The position numbers and the translations under genes were made by a program. Under the pieces are notes generated by a model. That model saw nothing but the letters and a program-made list of their open reading frames with translations. It had not been told where the DNA came from and did no database searches. From Marisa cornuarietis (lineage: Eukaryota > Mollusca > Gastropoda > Architaenioglossa > Ampullariidae), in NCBI GenBank assembly GCA_004794655.1, contig SMMW01000156.1, forward strand, positions 186,001 through 250,000: a DNA stretch of 64,000 nucleotides, given 5' to 3'. Shown one piece after another: positions 11,345 through 22,654 of the stretch (position 1 is the stretch's first letter; each line of letters begins with the position of its first letter).

Positions 11345-12402
11345 TGATAAACACTGACATGACACACGTGTGTGTATGTGTGTCTGTGTGTGTGTCTTTG
11401 TGAGCGTGTAAGTGTGTGTATGAGTTCGCGTCTGCATGTGTGAGTGTGAGTGGGAGAGTTGGATAAAGCGTGTTTGTGTGTGAGTGTGTTTGAGTGGGAG
11501 TGTGTGTGTGTGTGTGTGAGTGGGAATGTATGAGAGAGTGTGTGTCTGTTTATGTGTGTGTGTGTGAATATATGTGTGTGAGAGAGTGTGTGTAAGAGTT
11601 TAAGTGTGCGAGTGAAGGTGCATGCGTGATAGTGTGCATGTTTGTGCGTGCAAGAGTGTGTATACATGTGTGTGAATGTGTGTGCGTGTGTGTGAGTTTG
11701 TGTGTATATGAGGGAGTGTGTGTGGGAGTGTATGTGTGAGAGTGTGTGTATATATACATGTGTATACATGTGCATGTGTGAAAGTGTGTGCATACATGTG
11801 TGTGAGTGTGTGTGTGTGAGTGAATGTGTGTGGGAGTGTATGTGTGACAGTGTGTGTATATACATGTGTGAGCGTGTGTGTGTGTTTGTGTATGTGAGTG
11901 AGTGTGTGGGGGAGTGTATTTGTGTGTCAGAGAGAGAGTGTGTGTGTGTATACATGTGTGTGAGTTTGTGTGCGTGTGTGTGAGTGAGTGTGTGTGGGAG
12001 TGTATGTGTGAGAGTGTGTATATACATGTGTGTGAGTGTGTGTGTGTTTGTGTGTATGTGAGTGAATGTGTGTTGGAGTGTGTGTGAGAGTGTGTGTATA
12101 TATACATGTGTGTGAAAGTGTGTGTGTGTGGGAGTTTGTGTGTATGTGAGTGAGTGTGTGTGGGAGTGTGTGTGAGAGTGTGTGTATATATACATGTGTG
12201 TGAGTGTGTGTGTGTGGTGTGTGTGTGTTTGTGTGTATGTGAGTGAGTGTGTGTGGGAGTGTGTGTGAGAGTGTGTGTATATATACATGTGTGTGAGTGT
12301 GTGTGGTGTGTGTGTGTGTGTTTGTGTGTATGTGAGTGAGTGTGTGTGGGAGTGTGTGTGAGAGTGTGTGTATATATACATGTGTGTGTGTGTGTGTGTG
12401 AC
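11345..12402. repeat. TG-rich tract with units of roughly 90-100 bp
   Basis: Almost C-free on the plus strand and made of TGTGTG, GAGTG and TATATACATG words. Toward the right end a higher-order unit of roughly 90-100 bp appears, marked by ATATATACATGTGTG near 12,100, 12,190, 12,285 and 12,373. His/Thr/Ser frames up to 348 residues on the minus strand reflect only (CA)n-like content. Confidence 0.9.
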
Positions 12403-12912
12403 GGATAGGCTGACAAGAGGCGCAGGTTGTAAGACAGACAGGTATGGGTGAGATGCGGGAGGGTGCAGGTAGCCCCAGGCTGGCCGCTAGGAGGCGTGGC
12501 AGGCGCTAACTGCGTGGTGCCAGACTTGTTCCTGGCAGCTGGCAGAGGTCGGTGTCTGTGTGGTCTTCGCGGCGCTTGGTGTCTGGAGAAGTCAGCTCGT
12601 GGCCCGAGGGTCTTTAAGCATCGCTCTCCTCGTGGCTAATGTTCTCACAGACCTAAACACACTCCAGCTCGTGTGGCTCTCACGTCACACCATCGCCCGC
12701 TACCACCGGCCACGGATACCACCAGCGCCCTCTGGCGCTCCCTTTTGCATATCACCATGCAGCGCCCTTCTACCCGTCCATCAGCACCCATCATGCCACA
12801 CCACCCGTACCCCGCGCAAGACCCTCCCTGCAAAACAGTCTTCACATACAGCACATGGTGTGGAAAATAGTCAGCCATCAACAATAACCATCCTGCAAGA
12901 TATTCCACTCGT
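12403..12912. other. Short unique GC-richer island, no gene
   Basis: About 500 bp of unique sequence between two TG-rich tracts. It has GC-rich patches at 12,440-12,620 but no recognised domain in any frame. Confidence 0.5.
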
Positions 12913-13261
12913 GTGTTGATATGTGTGCGTGTTGTGTGTGTGTGTGTTTATATGTGTGTGTTGATATGTGTGTGTGTTTTGATGTGTGTGTGTTGATAGA
13001 TGCGTGGTGTGTGTGGTGTATGTGTGTGTGTTTTGATGCGTGTGGTGTGTGTGTGTGTGTTTTGATGTTTATATGTTGATATATGTGTGTGTGGTGTGTC
13101 TGTGTGTTAATATACATGTGTGTGTTTTGATGTGTACGCGTTGATATATGTGTGTGTGGTGTGTGTGTGTGTGTGTTTTGATGTTTATATGTTGATATAT
13201 GTGTGTGTGGTGTGTCTGTGTGTTAATATACATGTGTGTGTGTTTTGATGTGTACGCGTTG

Positions 13262-13298
<37 letters not shown>

Positions 13299-13325
13299 GA
13301 TATATATATATATGTGTGTGTGTGT

Positions 13326-13396
<71 letters not shown>
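12913..13396. repeat. TG-rich tract ending in a pure (TG)n run
   Basis: TG-rich words are interspersed with GTTTTGATGTG and GTTGATATATG at irregular spacing. Two near-identical blocks of about 120 bp occur around 13,070-13,270. The last part, from about 13,326 to 13,396, is nearly pure (TG)n. It ends exactly where the dispersed repeat copy B begins. Confidence 0.9.
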
Positions 13397-13398
<2 letters not shown>

Positions 13399-13550
13399 AA
13401 AAGACAAACCATGCCCAACATTATTTCTTTATGATCGGGTTAAGTTTGTTTTAAAATAATATTTCCCAAAATATGAGTACATAATGATCCTTAATGTTAA
13501 AGATGTCAGCCTTCAAACATCGCCATTCTCACCTGCAACTAGGAAGGCGG
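13397..13550 (-). repeat. Dispersed repeat, copy B (inverted relative to copy A)
   Basis: The reverse complement of the block at 3868-4015. Landmarks on this strand include TTTATGATC, TTTTAAAATAATA, ATATGAGTA, TCAGCCTTCAAACATCG and CTCACCTGC. The match ends at the edge of the (TG)n run, so the microsatellite may have grown at one end of the element. Confidence 0.65.
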
Positions 13551-14594
13551 GAAAAATTACTCTCCTGTACTGAAGAGTTCTCTCACGTGATCGAAGTATT
13601 TGTAACAGCGAGTGTGGATGTCTTCGAGTGAAATGAAGAAACATCGCTCAGGTTGTCGTCTTCAAGAAACGATTTTGTTCGCCCCCAAAAATGAAACAAC
13701 TGAGTTTGGAACACAGCCCTACATATTGGAACTTTATTTAGAAGCTTCGAGTGAAGTTAAAAAATAATTAAATGGTCCAAACTGAATTCATTCAACAGAC
13801 TGGTAAGTCAATCAGATCAAAATGTGATGGGCAACAATCATGACATTGTAGTCTACGTTGTATTATTACTGATTGTCTCTTACTAAGTGGGCGCCTTTCA
13901 GTTAATTTTCCCACCTGTATTATTAATCAAATGTAAACACCTTTCAAAAGTGTTTGAGAAAAACTCCTGTAATTTTTTTATTTGATGATTTCAAGCATTG
14001 CATTTTAAATTTATAGTTACAACTGACTGCTGATAAGAATTTGTTTACAAGTACAAATATAATGATAGTTTGAAACATGTTTATCGATGTAAAAACTTAT
14101 TTCTTCCTCATTTAGCTGCATGCACGATTTTCTATTTACTTACTGATACTCGATCGCACGTGTTCCCGTTTAAGCTCCTTATAATATGTTTATCACCCTC
14201 AAGTCTTTTTTTTCCATTTTTTATCTGTTTGGATCTCGCACATCAATGGTGTCCTCACACTGTTTTCTTTTACCGAGGATTGCATCTTTTCACTTCGACT
14301 TCAGCTAGAGCAGACGGCGCTATTTTTAGAAATACTTCCGTTTCGTCACTTCCTGTTTTCTCGACACATCCAGGTGTGCTTAAGAGAAAGATCTTAATAT
14401 AAAATCTGTCATGCCTCTTTGTCATGAAATACCACCGGAACATGTTTTTGTGAGACTTTGTGCTCTGTTTCCAGCGATTTTTGCTCAGCAGTCGGGTTGG
14501 CCTTTAAGACACAGAGAAGAGATCGTGTAACTCGTGCCTCATACCTTCAGAGTTTGTTCGCTCGCTCCTCGCGAGAAAGTGCTTCCACCTAGAT
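13551..14594. other. AT-rich unique sequence, no gene recognised
   Basis: About 1 kb without a supportable gene. A 110-residue plus-strand frame at 14,070-14,402 is T-rich and hydrophobic by composition and matches nothing I recognise. Confidence 0.5.
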
Positions 14595-14756
14595 TAACAC
14601 TTTGAAGCCTGACTATCCACCTACTAACGCTTAACACCCTAAAGCTTGACATTCCACCGAGTGAAGCTTAACACTGTAAAGCTTGACTATCCACCTACTA
14701 AAGTTTAACACTTTGAAGCCTGACTATCCACCTACTGACAGTTTTACACTTTGATG
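14595..14756. repeat. Short degenerate tandem repeat, about 4 units
   Basis: Units of about 38-40 bp contain TGACTATCCACCTACTAA and TTAACACTTTGAAGCC. Copies diverge by point changes and small gaps. Confidence 0.75.
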
Positions 14757-15034
14757 TGATGAGGAGGTAAATGTGTGAGGGGGAGAGAGTGTGGGGAGTG
14801 GTATTCTAGGTGAAGTCAAGCCTGACTGTTCGCTTGTCATCTTGTCTTCTTGTTTTCCAGTCTTCTCCTCGGTTTACTGAGAATGTTACCCAATTGTTAG
14901 GAGCTGACAGTTTACCCTTTCTGGAGGGAAGGGGCAGCAATTTTTCTACTTGATACTCTTCTACTGTGACATTAGGGTTTGGGTTACACTAAGCTAAACC
15001 TAGCCTCATTTGCAGATTTAGGTATTGCGCTTTT
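14757..15034. other. No gene recognised
   Basis: Unique sequence; nothing recognised. Confidence 0.4.
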
Positions 15035-15120
15035 GTTTTGGTTTGTTAAGAGCATGATCTCTATGAGTGTGAATATGCGCTATAAAAATCTTTATTATTA
15101 TTATTATTATTATTATTGTT
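15035..15120 (+). mobile_element. Retroposon 3' tail with (TTA)n
   Basis: The stretch TAAGAGCATGATCTCTATGA, then GTGTGAATATGCGCTATAAA, then AATCTTTATTATTATT is nearly identical to 51,258-51,330. A shared 3' sequence followed by a trinucleotide repeat is typical of LINE- or SINE-type retroposon ends. The 5' part is not recognisable, so I call only the tail. Confidence 0.65.
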
Positions 15121-16555
15121 ATACCTTCTTATTTTAATTATATTTCTTTCACTCCAGCGACAGATTAGCTCTGGTATAAGGCTAATATCTTATTTAGATG
15201 TCAAGGCTGTCCTGAAAAACACAAAGACATCACACAGGAGAGCCAAGAAGGGGGCTTGTGGTTTTATCCAAGAAGGAGGCTTTGTGCTGTTTAAGTAAGG
15301 AACTAATGTGAGAAGTTCAGTCTACGCCTCAATGCGCTACCTCCAGGATAGTTTACCTCCGATCCAAAGAAAATGTCGACCCGATATCTTGAGACTAATT
15401 AATGATTCTTTCAAATCCTGTAACGACCTCCCAGACCCCAAGTTTATTTCAAAGGCGTCATCACGCAATAAGCCAGCATCACAAATGGCGAGAAAATATG
15501 TTGTGGCTGCTGAGTTCGGCCTTAACACGTTTTCCCCGGGCAGTCGTTGATGATAAAAGGGAAAGGGCCACGGCTCGTAGTAAAGGTCCTTAACTCGTCG
15601 CTCCACCAGTAGAGGGCGCCTTCTGCACCCACGTACCTACCCATCCCCACCACCCCCTAGAAGTGACCTGGGAAGGAAGGAAGAGAATCATCTAAAGCTC
15701 ACCGCCATTAAAATGGGTCCGCAATCACCCGTCACCACTCAACGACGACTAAGTTGCTGGAGCGCTTTTCCAGAGAAGCAGTTGACGTACCGGCTGCGGC
15801 CGCAAGGAGAGAACAAGTCTTGTCTCTACATCCACCCCCTCCCCATCCCGACATGGCCGCCCGCTTCCTCTGGCGGTTTAGGGGCTGGCGAGCGACAAAG
15901 CGAAGAAAGCCCGGCTCGGCGCACACGGAGGGCAAGCGTCATGCGAGAAGGGGGCGCTTTTTACGAGGCGATGACGAGTGTGCAGTTCCTCTTATTTGTT
16001 GCGGGGCAGGCGGCCCAGGGCGGCCCAGGCGCTCTAACCACCTCGGCGACAGACCTCGCAGATGCCAAGGATAAGGGAGACAATTGGACCGCGACTCTAG
16101 CGATCTCATCTTGGCTGGCGATGAGAGACACGTATTTATGTTGAACCACAACTTCTGTAACTTCTTGACAAGTCTCACGGGCGACTGGGGGGGTGGGGGG
16201 GCTGTTAGTGAAGCTCATCTGTTTGAATACTAGTGTGCACTGTGCTTGCCGTCTGCATGAAGACGCGCGAGAGAGAGAGAGAGACAGAGAGAAGAAGAGA
16301 ACTAATGGTGTCTTCTTATGAGTGAATGTCAACAAGCTTGAAAATATATGGTTGTAGCAGATTGTTGTCGGTGATATACATGTTGATGATGGAGATGTTA
16401 ATGCCGTGGTTTGAGCATTTGTGCTTTTACAACAAGTGTATTGTTATTTATTTCTTTTTTCATTTCCCTAAGCATTTACATCGTAATGTTTCTTGTCTAA
16501 GACCGTAGATGCTGTTGAAACACGAACCTAGGAAGGAAGACAGGACCGCTGAAAC
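15121..16555. other. Unique sequence with a CpG-rich patch, no gene supported
   Basis: The segment at about 15,700-16,090 is distinctly GC- and CpG-rich against an AT-rich background and could be a promoter-type CpG patch. Overlapping frames there (143 and 106 residues on plus, 124 and 79 on minus) show no known domain. Flanking (GA)n at 16,268-16,292 and a G run near 16,190-16,200 are simple sequence. Confidence 0.5.
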
Positions 16556-16940
16556 TTCCAGCTTAGAATGGTATGAGAGATAATGGTACGATGGTATGTA
16601 ATGCTACGGTGGTATGACATGTAATGCTACGATGGTGTGACATGTAATGCTACAATGGTATGTAATGTGACGATAGTATGACATATAATGGTACAATAGT
16701 GCGCAATGTAATGGTACAATGGTATGACATGTAATGCTACAATGGTATGTAATGTGACGATAGAATGACATATAATGGTACAATAGTGCGCAATGTAATG
16801 GTACAATGGTGTGTAATGTGACGATGGTATGACATGTAATGGTACAATAGTGCGCAATGTAATGGTACAATGGTATGACATGTAATGCTACAATGGTATG
16901 CCATGTAATGGTACAATAGTGTGTAATGTGACGATACGAT
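16556..16940. repeat. Nested tandem repeat (AATGGTAC/GACATGTAATG words)
   Basis: Words such as ACATGTAATGCTACAATGG, TATGTAATGTGACGATAG and ACAATAGTGCGCAATGTAAT alternate. A larger block of about 90 bp is repeated around 16,630-16,820. The minus-strand frames are Tyr/His/Ile-rich repeats and not credible proteins. Confidence 0.85.
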
Positions 16941-17599
16941 CGTATCAATGGTTGTGGGTCAGTGGTAAGAGAGGTAATGATACACAGGGATGAAAGTTGG
17001 TGTCTGAACTGTTCTAGTGGGGAAATATACAGGCGCAAGCCCGGACACACACACACACACACAAACACACAAACACACACGTCCTCCCACCCGAGACAAA
17101 CAAAAAGCTTGACAACAACAACAAGAAGCTGCTAAAGCTGTTCCGCACCTTCTGAAGGAAAAGGATGAGGTGGAGTTTGGAGCAGCGCCCTGAACTCTTT
17201 CCCCCTCTACAAAACATCAGATTGTCTTCCGCTGTTGTCGCTGACGCAGGGATAAAACAAAAAGCAAGTGGGACCGAAACAGTAATGGCAGTTGGGCAAC
17301 AGTATAAACTTGGTAATAATAGCTGACTACCTTCTCAACATACCTTCTTCATAACAATCAGACTTCTCAGCAAGCACACGGTGTCTACAGTCCTGCAGAA
17401 TGTCAGCAATGGCGGCCTCTCCCACGCCAACAGCTTTTTTAAAAAGTGAACTCAGTTTGATTTGTACTACTACTGTACTACTACTGTACTACTGCACTAC
17501 CACGTGATATGCTTCTCTTACATGTACCGCCCTCGTCTTGTTGGCAATAACATGTTACATTTCCTCTCCGTCTGCCTGCTGCTTGCTGCGGTAAACATA
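16941..17599. other. Unique sequence with (AC)n, no gene
   Basis: An (AC)n-type microsatellite at about 17,044-17,082 and a short (TACTACTG)n run at 17,465-17,495. Nothing else recognised. Confidence 0.5.
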
Positions 17600-17912
17600 T
17601 AATGGTCATTGAGTGTAGACATAATGAATAATAGTCAATGAGTGTAGACATATATAATGGACAATAGTCAATGAGTGTAGACATACAATGGATAATAGTC
17701 AATGAGTGTAGACATATCATATTCAATGTGTGTAGACATATAATGGTCAATGATTGTAGACATATCATATTCAATGTGTGTAGACATATACAAGTCAATG
17801 AGTGTAGACATAATAGACAATAGTCAATGAGTGTAGACATAATGGACAATAGTCAATGAGTGTAGACATATAATGGTCAATGTGTGTAGACATATACAAG
17901 TCAATGAGTAGG
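17600..17912. repeat. Tandem repeat with AATGAGTGTAGACATA core
   Basis: The core AATGAGTGTAGACATA recurs about ten times with variable linkers (ATAATGGACAATAGTC, TATACAAGTC, TCATATTC), giving units of roughly 24-36 bp. A (GA)n run follows at 17,916-17,930. Confidence 0.85.
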
Positions 17913-18030
17913 AGACAGAGAGAGAGAGAGGTGAAAAGGTAAATAGAGAATAGCCAATGAGAAAGAGGGTGAAAAGTGTACAGACTGCGAGGAAATGGTG
18001 CCATAGCCTAGTTACACATCAGGGCAGTGA

Positions 18031-18767
18031 ACTGTAAATGTTATAACCCTAAGGGCCTATAACTCTACACGGTATACAGTAAGACTGTAACTGTTAAGGT
18101 TATAACCCTAAGGGCCTATAACTCTACACGGTATACAGTAAGACTGTAACTGTTAAGGTTATAACCCTAAGGGCCTATAACTCTACACGGTATACAGTAA
18201 GGACAGTAACTGTAAATGTTATAACCCTAAGGGCCTATAACTCTACACGGTATACAGTAAGACTGTAACTGTTAAGGTTATAACCCTAAGGGCCTATAAC
18301 TCTACACGGTATACAGTAAGGACAGTAACTGTAAATGTTATAACCCTAAGGGCCTATAACTCTACACGGTATACAGTAAGGACAGTAACTGTAAATGTTA
18401 TAACCCTAAGGGCCTATAACTCTACACGGTATACAGTAAGGACAGTAACTGTAAATGTTATAACCCTAAGGGCCTATAACTCTACACGGTATACAGTAAG
18501 ACTGTAACTGTTAAGGTTATAACCCTAAGGGCCTATAACTCTACACGGTATACAGTAAGACTGTAACTGTAAATGTTATAACCCTAAGGGCCTATAACTC
18601 TACACGGTATACAGTAAGACTGTAACTGTAAATGTTATAACCCTAAGGGCCTATAACTCTACACGGTATACAGTAAGACTGTAACTGTTAAGGTTATAAC
18701 CCTAAGGGCCTATAACTCTACACGGTATACAGTAAGGACAGTAACTGTAAATGTTATAACCCTACAG
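18031..18767. repeat. 59/60-bp minisatellite, about 12 units
   Basis: The unit contains TTATAACCCTAAGGGCCTAT, then AACTCTACACGGTATACAGT. Two length variants alternate irregularly: one with AAGACTGTAACTGT (59 bp) and one with AAGGACAGTAACTGT (60 bp). The unit is rich in small palindromes (GTATAC, CCCTAAGGG, and GGTTATAACC in one variant). Homogeneity between copies is very high. Confidence 0.95.
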
Positions 18768-18923
18768 GTACTTATTTTTATTTTTTAAAAAACTAGGGAA
18801 TGGAAACATTGGTGTCGCATGCATTCTTGTCTCTGGGCAAGGTTTGAAATGACACAGATGGCGCTCATTAATTCATACGCCTCTAAAGAAAAGATTTCTT
18901 CTAATACAGCCAGGTTACCAGGC

Positions 18924-19049
18924 TACTTTCTACGACTAACATCCTATTTCTACGACTAACATCCTGTTTCTACGACTAACATCCTATTTCTACGATTAAA
19001 ATCCTATTTCTCCGACTAACATCCTGTTTCTACGACTAATACAATATTT
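18924..19049. repeat. 20-bp tandem repeat, about 6 units
   Basis: The unit TTTCTACGACTAACATCCTA repeats with single substitutions. Confidence 0.9.
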
Positions 19050-19900
19050 CTAGAACAGTTCCACCCACTGCGCTCTCGTGATACCCAGTAGCACACCTTT
19101 CGTGCGGCCCTCCGTGGTACGTGAATCTCCCCCACCCCCCACCCCTTGTGTGCTCTTGTCCACGAGCGCTGGCAGCAACTGGGTGGTGAACAGCGTGCTG
19201 GGTGGTGAACAGTCTGCTGGGTGGCTGAGGAACAAAAGGTGTTGCGTGACTTGCTGCTAATCCTCTTGGGCGCGGAAATTGCGGGCAGTGGCGGGCCAGT
19301 CAGTCAGTCAGTCAGGCCGGCGGTTGCAGCTGAAAGGCCGGAAGACATTGATAGATTTGCATTCAATTTACTAAGTTCAATTTCCTTCCTAGAAGAAAGT
19401 CTAGGGGAGAAAGTATTAACGAATTAACGTGCTTTCATTTATTACTCCCATAATGACTTACACTTTACAAATTATCACTGATTTTTCTCCCTACAGTTTC
19501 TGGAATGAAAGTCTATCAATCCTGCAAAACTGCTCCGTGAGTTTGGCCGATTAACACTATTCAGCCTTCGGATATGCATCGCTCACTTTCTTGGGCTCAT
19601 CGACTGAGTGCTCAATGAGTAAATGGCAGATTGCCGACAGCCGAGAGTTGACGAGGTTATCGTCATCATAGCCACAACATTTGTCCTGCCATGACTTGTC
19701 AGACTGGCCACTCACAAGTATGTTTCACTAGTTCTCACCTTCATCGCCGTCATTTACCTCATTGGTGTGCAAGTGTTCACATCCCGCGATCTTCCTTTAT
19801 GTCTCTCTACCCCCCACCCCCACCCCGGGAATCTGCATTATAAGTACAACCACAAGTAAAGCAACATTTGATGGGTTCAGAGGTCACTTTATAAATACAA

Positions 19901-19951
<51 letters not shown>

Positions 19952-20042
19952 TAATCTCGCGGAGCTCAGAGGTTTCTTTATAAGAAGGAAGTCGAGTCTG
20001 TTTCCTTTATTTCCCCACTTTGCTCAAGAGGCGGCAACTCTC
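19050..20042. other. Unique sequence with (CA)n, no gene recognised
   Basis: Contains a (CA)n microsatellite at about 19,902-19,948 and a short (CAGT)n at 19,299-19,313. No exon-like frame recognised. Confidence 0.5.
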
Positions 20043-20228
20043 TCTACTCTCTACTCTATATTTTACTACTCTATACTACTGCATACTTCTGCATACTACT
20101 CTATACTACTGCATACTACTGCATACTACTCTATACTACTGCATACTACTGCATACTACTGTATACTACTGCATACTACTCTATACTACTGCATACAACT
20201 CTATACTACTTATGCTACTCTATACTAC
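20043..20228. repeat. 10-bp tandem repeat (TATACTACTG type)
   Basis: Repeats of TATACTACTG/CATACTACTC with variants. One frame reads Tyr/Leu/Thr-rich for this reason. Confidence 0.9.
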
Positions 20229-21622
20229 GGTCCCAGGTGATTTGTTTACCTACTTTACACTTCTAAATGCCTGCTACTGTTACCAGCGATTTTATTTTTT
20301 ATTGTTGAATATCCCTTCATGTAGCCGCACACTATAAGTTCCTGTGTTAATCTCCGCTTTATGTCCATTCTTTTATTTTTATTTATTTTTATAAGAATTA
20401 ATGTAGAAGACATGATATTAATGTGTACAGCGCAGAATCCCGCTGATAATATGATATCATTATTATAATAACCTGCACTAAGCGCTAACTACAAAAGCTG
20501 AGTTAATCTGTCGGACATGAAGGAACACAAAGCTGGGCAACGATGAGGATGATGTACAAACATTTGTGAAGACACAGGTAACGGACAGTAACGACAAAAG
20601 GTTAGTATTAGTGAACAAATAATCAACGAAGGGTTCTCAGCCAAGACAGACTAACCAAGAGACAGAAAAGGAGGAGAGAGAGAGAGAGGGAGAGAGCGAA
20701 GGGGGCTGTGTTTAGAAGTAGTTTTCACGGGAAAGATGTGTTTGATGCTCGTTTGAAAGACTGAGAGTGTGTATGGGGGGGGAGGAGGGGGAGTGGCGGA
20801 TATAAAGGAGCTCACATGCCGGGGAAGTAAACTTATTGTGGTGCCAGCACACACGTTTATTTCTGAGCCGCTTGGTGGAGGAATTTCCCTGAGTTGACTT
20901 GTAGACGAGGCCACAACACAAACTCGTGTCTGGCTTCACTACTAACATCCAGAAGAAAAGCAGAGGATGCGAGCTGTCGGTTGATGGAGGTACAAAAGCT
21001 CAATCATTATGGTCTGTTGTGTTTTCTAGGTAGTGGGAAGTGATCGAGGACTTCTGCCAAAAAATTTAAATGAACTAAAGAATAAATGTATTGCAAGCTT
21101 ATTGTTGACTGTAAGAAATCTCTCGCGATTCTAGATATTAAACTCTTGGATGCTTCGCCGAGGGCTGACAGCCTACAGGTTGAGGAGAGACTAAGAGTTG
21201 GTGTCGGCAGGCCGACAGCAGTCCACACATACACACTGTCCATGACGACAGGAGGAGAGGACCGACATGTAGAGCAAGGAAAGCTCGGAGAAACAGGCCG
21301 ACAAATTACAAATTAAAATACAACACAGATAACTTGTACTTAACGCCGTCACGGACAGGTGGGGAGGAGGGACATGGAAATGGGGATGTGTACCATTGGC
21401 GCGGAAAGCAGGTAGGAAGTATTCCTGCAAGAATAATGGCAATATGGCTCCTGTTATCGCAACATCTGTTATTTGAACGATCTTCTGGAAGGCGGGATGT
21501 TTTGTACACACAGCTGCATGTGAAATGACATTTTATTGAACAAAGCTTTGTGTATAAATGTGGCAGTAATGTCACACACAAGTGCCATGTTGCTAGAGCA
21601 GGTGCACACGTCAGGCGCGTGA
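20229..21622. other. Unique sequence, no gene recognised
   Basis: About 1.4 kb with a (GA)n-rich patch at 20,669-20,700. Short frames on both strands lack recognisable domains. A segment at about 21,145-21,245 has loose similarity to 29,822-29,915 (both contain GACAGCAGTCCAC preceded by a GTCTCGGCAG- or GTCGGCAG-like stretch), possibly an old dispersed repeat. Confidence 0.45.
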
Positions 21623-22243
21623 CGGGAGTTTATTAAGTGCGACATCAGGTCAGTGTTGTGACGAGAGTTTGTCAGGTGCGACATCAGGTCAGTGCCGTGA
21701 CGAGAGTTTGTCAGGTGTGACATCAGGTCAGTGCCGTGACGAGAGTTTGTCACGTGCGACATCAGGTCAGTGCCGTGACGACAGTTTGTCAGGTGTGACA
21801 TCAGGTCAGTGCCGTGACGACAGTTTGTCAGGTGCGACATCAGGTCAGTGCCGTGACGAGAGTTTGTCAGGTGCGACATCAGGTCAGTGCCGTGACGAGA
21901 GTTTGTCAGGTGCGACATCAGGTCAGTGCCGTGACGACAGTTTGTCACGTGCGACATCAGGTCAGTGCCGTGACGAGAGTTTGTCACGTGCGACATCAGG
22001 TCAGTGCCGTGACGACAGTTTGTCACGTGCGACATCAGGTCAGTGCCGTGACGAGAGTTTGTCACGTGCGACATCAGGTCAGTGCCGTGACTGGAGTTTG
22101 TCACGTGCGACATCAGGTCAGTGCCGTGACGACAGTTTGTCACGTGCGACATCAGGTCAGTGCCGTGACGACAGTTTGTCACGTGCGACATCAGGTCAGT
22201 GCCGTGACTGGAGTTTGTCACGTGCGACATCAGGTCAGTGCCA
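21623..22243. repeat. 39-bp minisatellite, about 16 units
   Basis: The unit is GTGACGAGAGTTTGTCAGGT followed by GCGACATCAGGTCAGTGCC, 39 bp or 13 codons. Frames of 253 residues (minus) and 233 and 173 residues (plus) are open because of the period. Two main variants differ at one base, TCAGGTGCG and TCACGTGCG. The second dominates the right two-thirds and creates a CACGTG E-box in each unit. Confidence 0.95.
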
Positions 22244-22475
22244 GCATCAGTCCACGTCGTCTACACGGCGCGACATCGACAACACGTGTAGAAATTGCCG
22301 TTCCTTCCGACCCGTTGGTGGCATTCAGCACTTGAGCAAAAAAGTTAAAAGACCTGCAGCCAGTTGTTAAGTGCGCGTCAACAAACTCGGAAACATTGTT
22401 GGCGTCTGGCAGTTACAGCCGACATCAAAGTGAGGCAGTTACCTCCCCCCTGACGACAGAGAGCGCCACGTGCAG

Positions 22476-22654
22476 CCAAGATGGCGGGTGCACTCAGTCC
22501 ACTGCAAGACGCGCGAGTTCCTAGCGCTGCCTTGTCGCGTCTGGTATCGCTTGCAAGGCAGGTGTCATGTATTCTCTGCCCAAATGTGTCGGACACCTGT
22601 GGCACGTGTGTCACTGCGTCAGAGAGCACCGTGCAGCCTGCTTCTCGCGAGTGA
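22476..22654 (+). other. CpG-rich patch with a YY1-like start context (possible first exon)
   Basis: CCAAGATGGCGGG at 22,476-22,488 resembles the YY1 motif that often overlaps start codons of housekeeping genes. The ATG at 22,481 opens a 57-residue frame beginning MAGALSPLQDARV, ending at 22,654. The surrounding 200 bp are GC-rich relative to the flanks. A possible splice donor (CAG|GTGTCA) lies near 22,560. I recognise no domain and cannot find a following exon, so this is only a candidate 5' exon. Confidence 0.2.

Noticed and set aside
11335..12416. Long minus-strand frames (up to 348 residues) of His/Thr/Ser
   Set aside because: They are direct translations of (CA)n-like sequence with overlapping frames of the same kind; no start, splice or domain evidence.
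15713..16144. A coding gene in the CpG-rich patch
   Set aside because: Several frames on both strands are open because of GC content; none shows a known domain.
18031..18767. Telomere-type repeat because of AACCCTAA in each unit
   Set aside because: The motif occurs once per 59/60-bp unit and is never in tandem; it is part of a palindrome CCCTAAGGG.
21469..22370. Repetitive proteins of 253 and 233 residues
   Set aside because: Both strands are open over the same 39-bp array, as expected from a period divisible by three.
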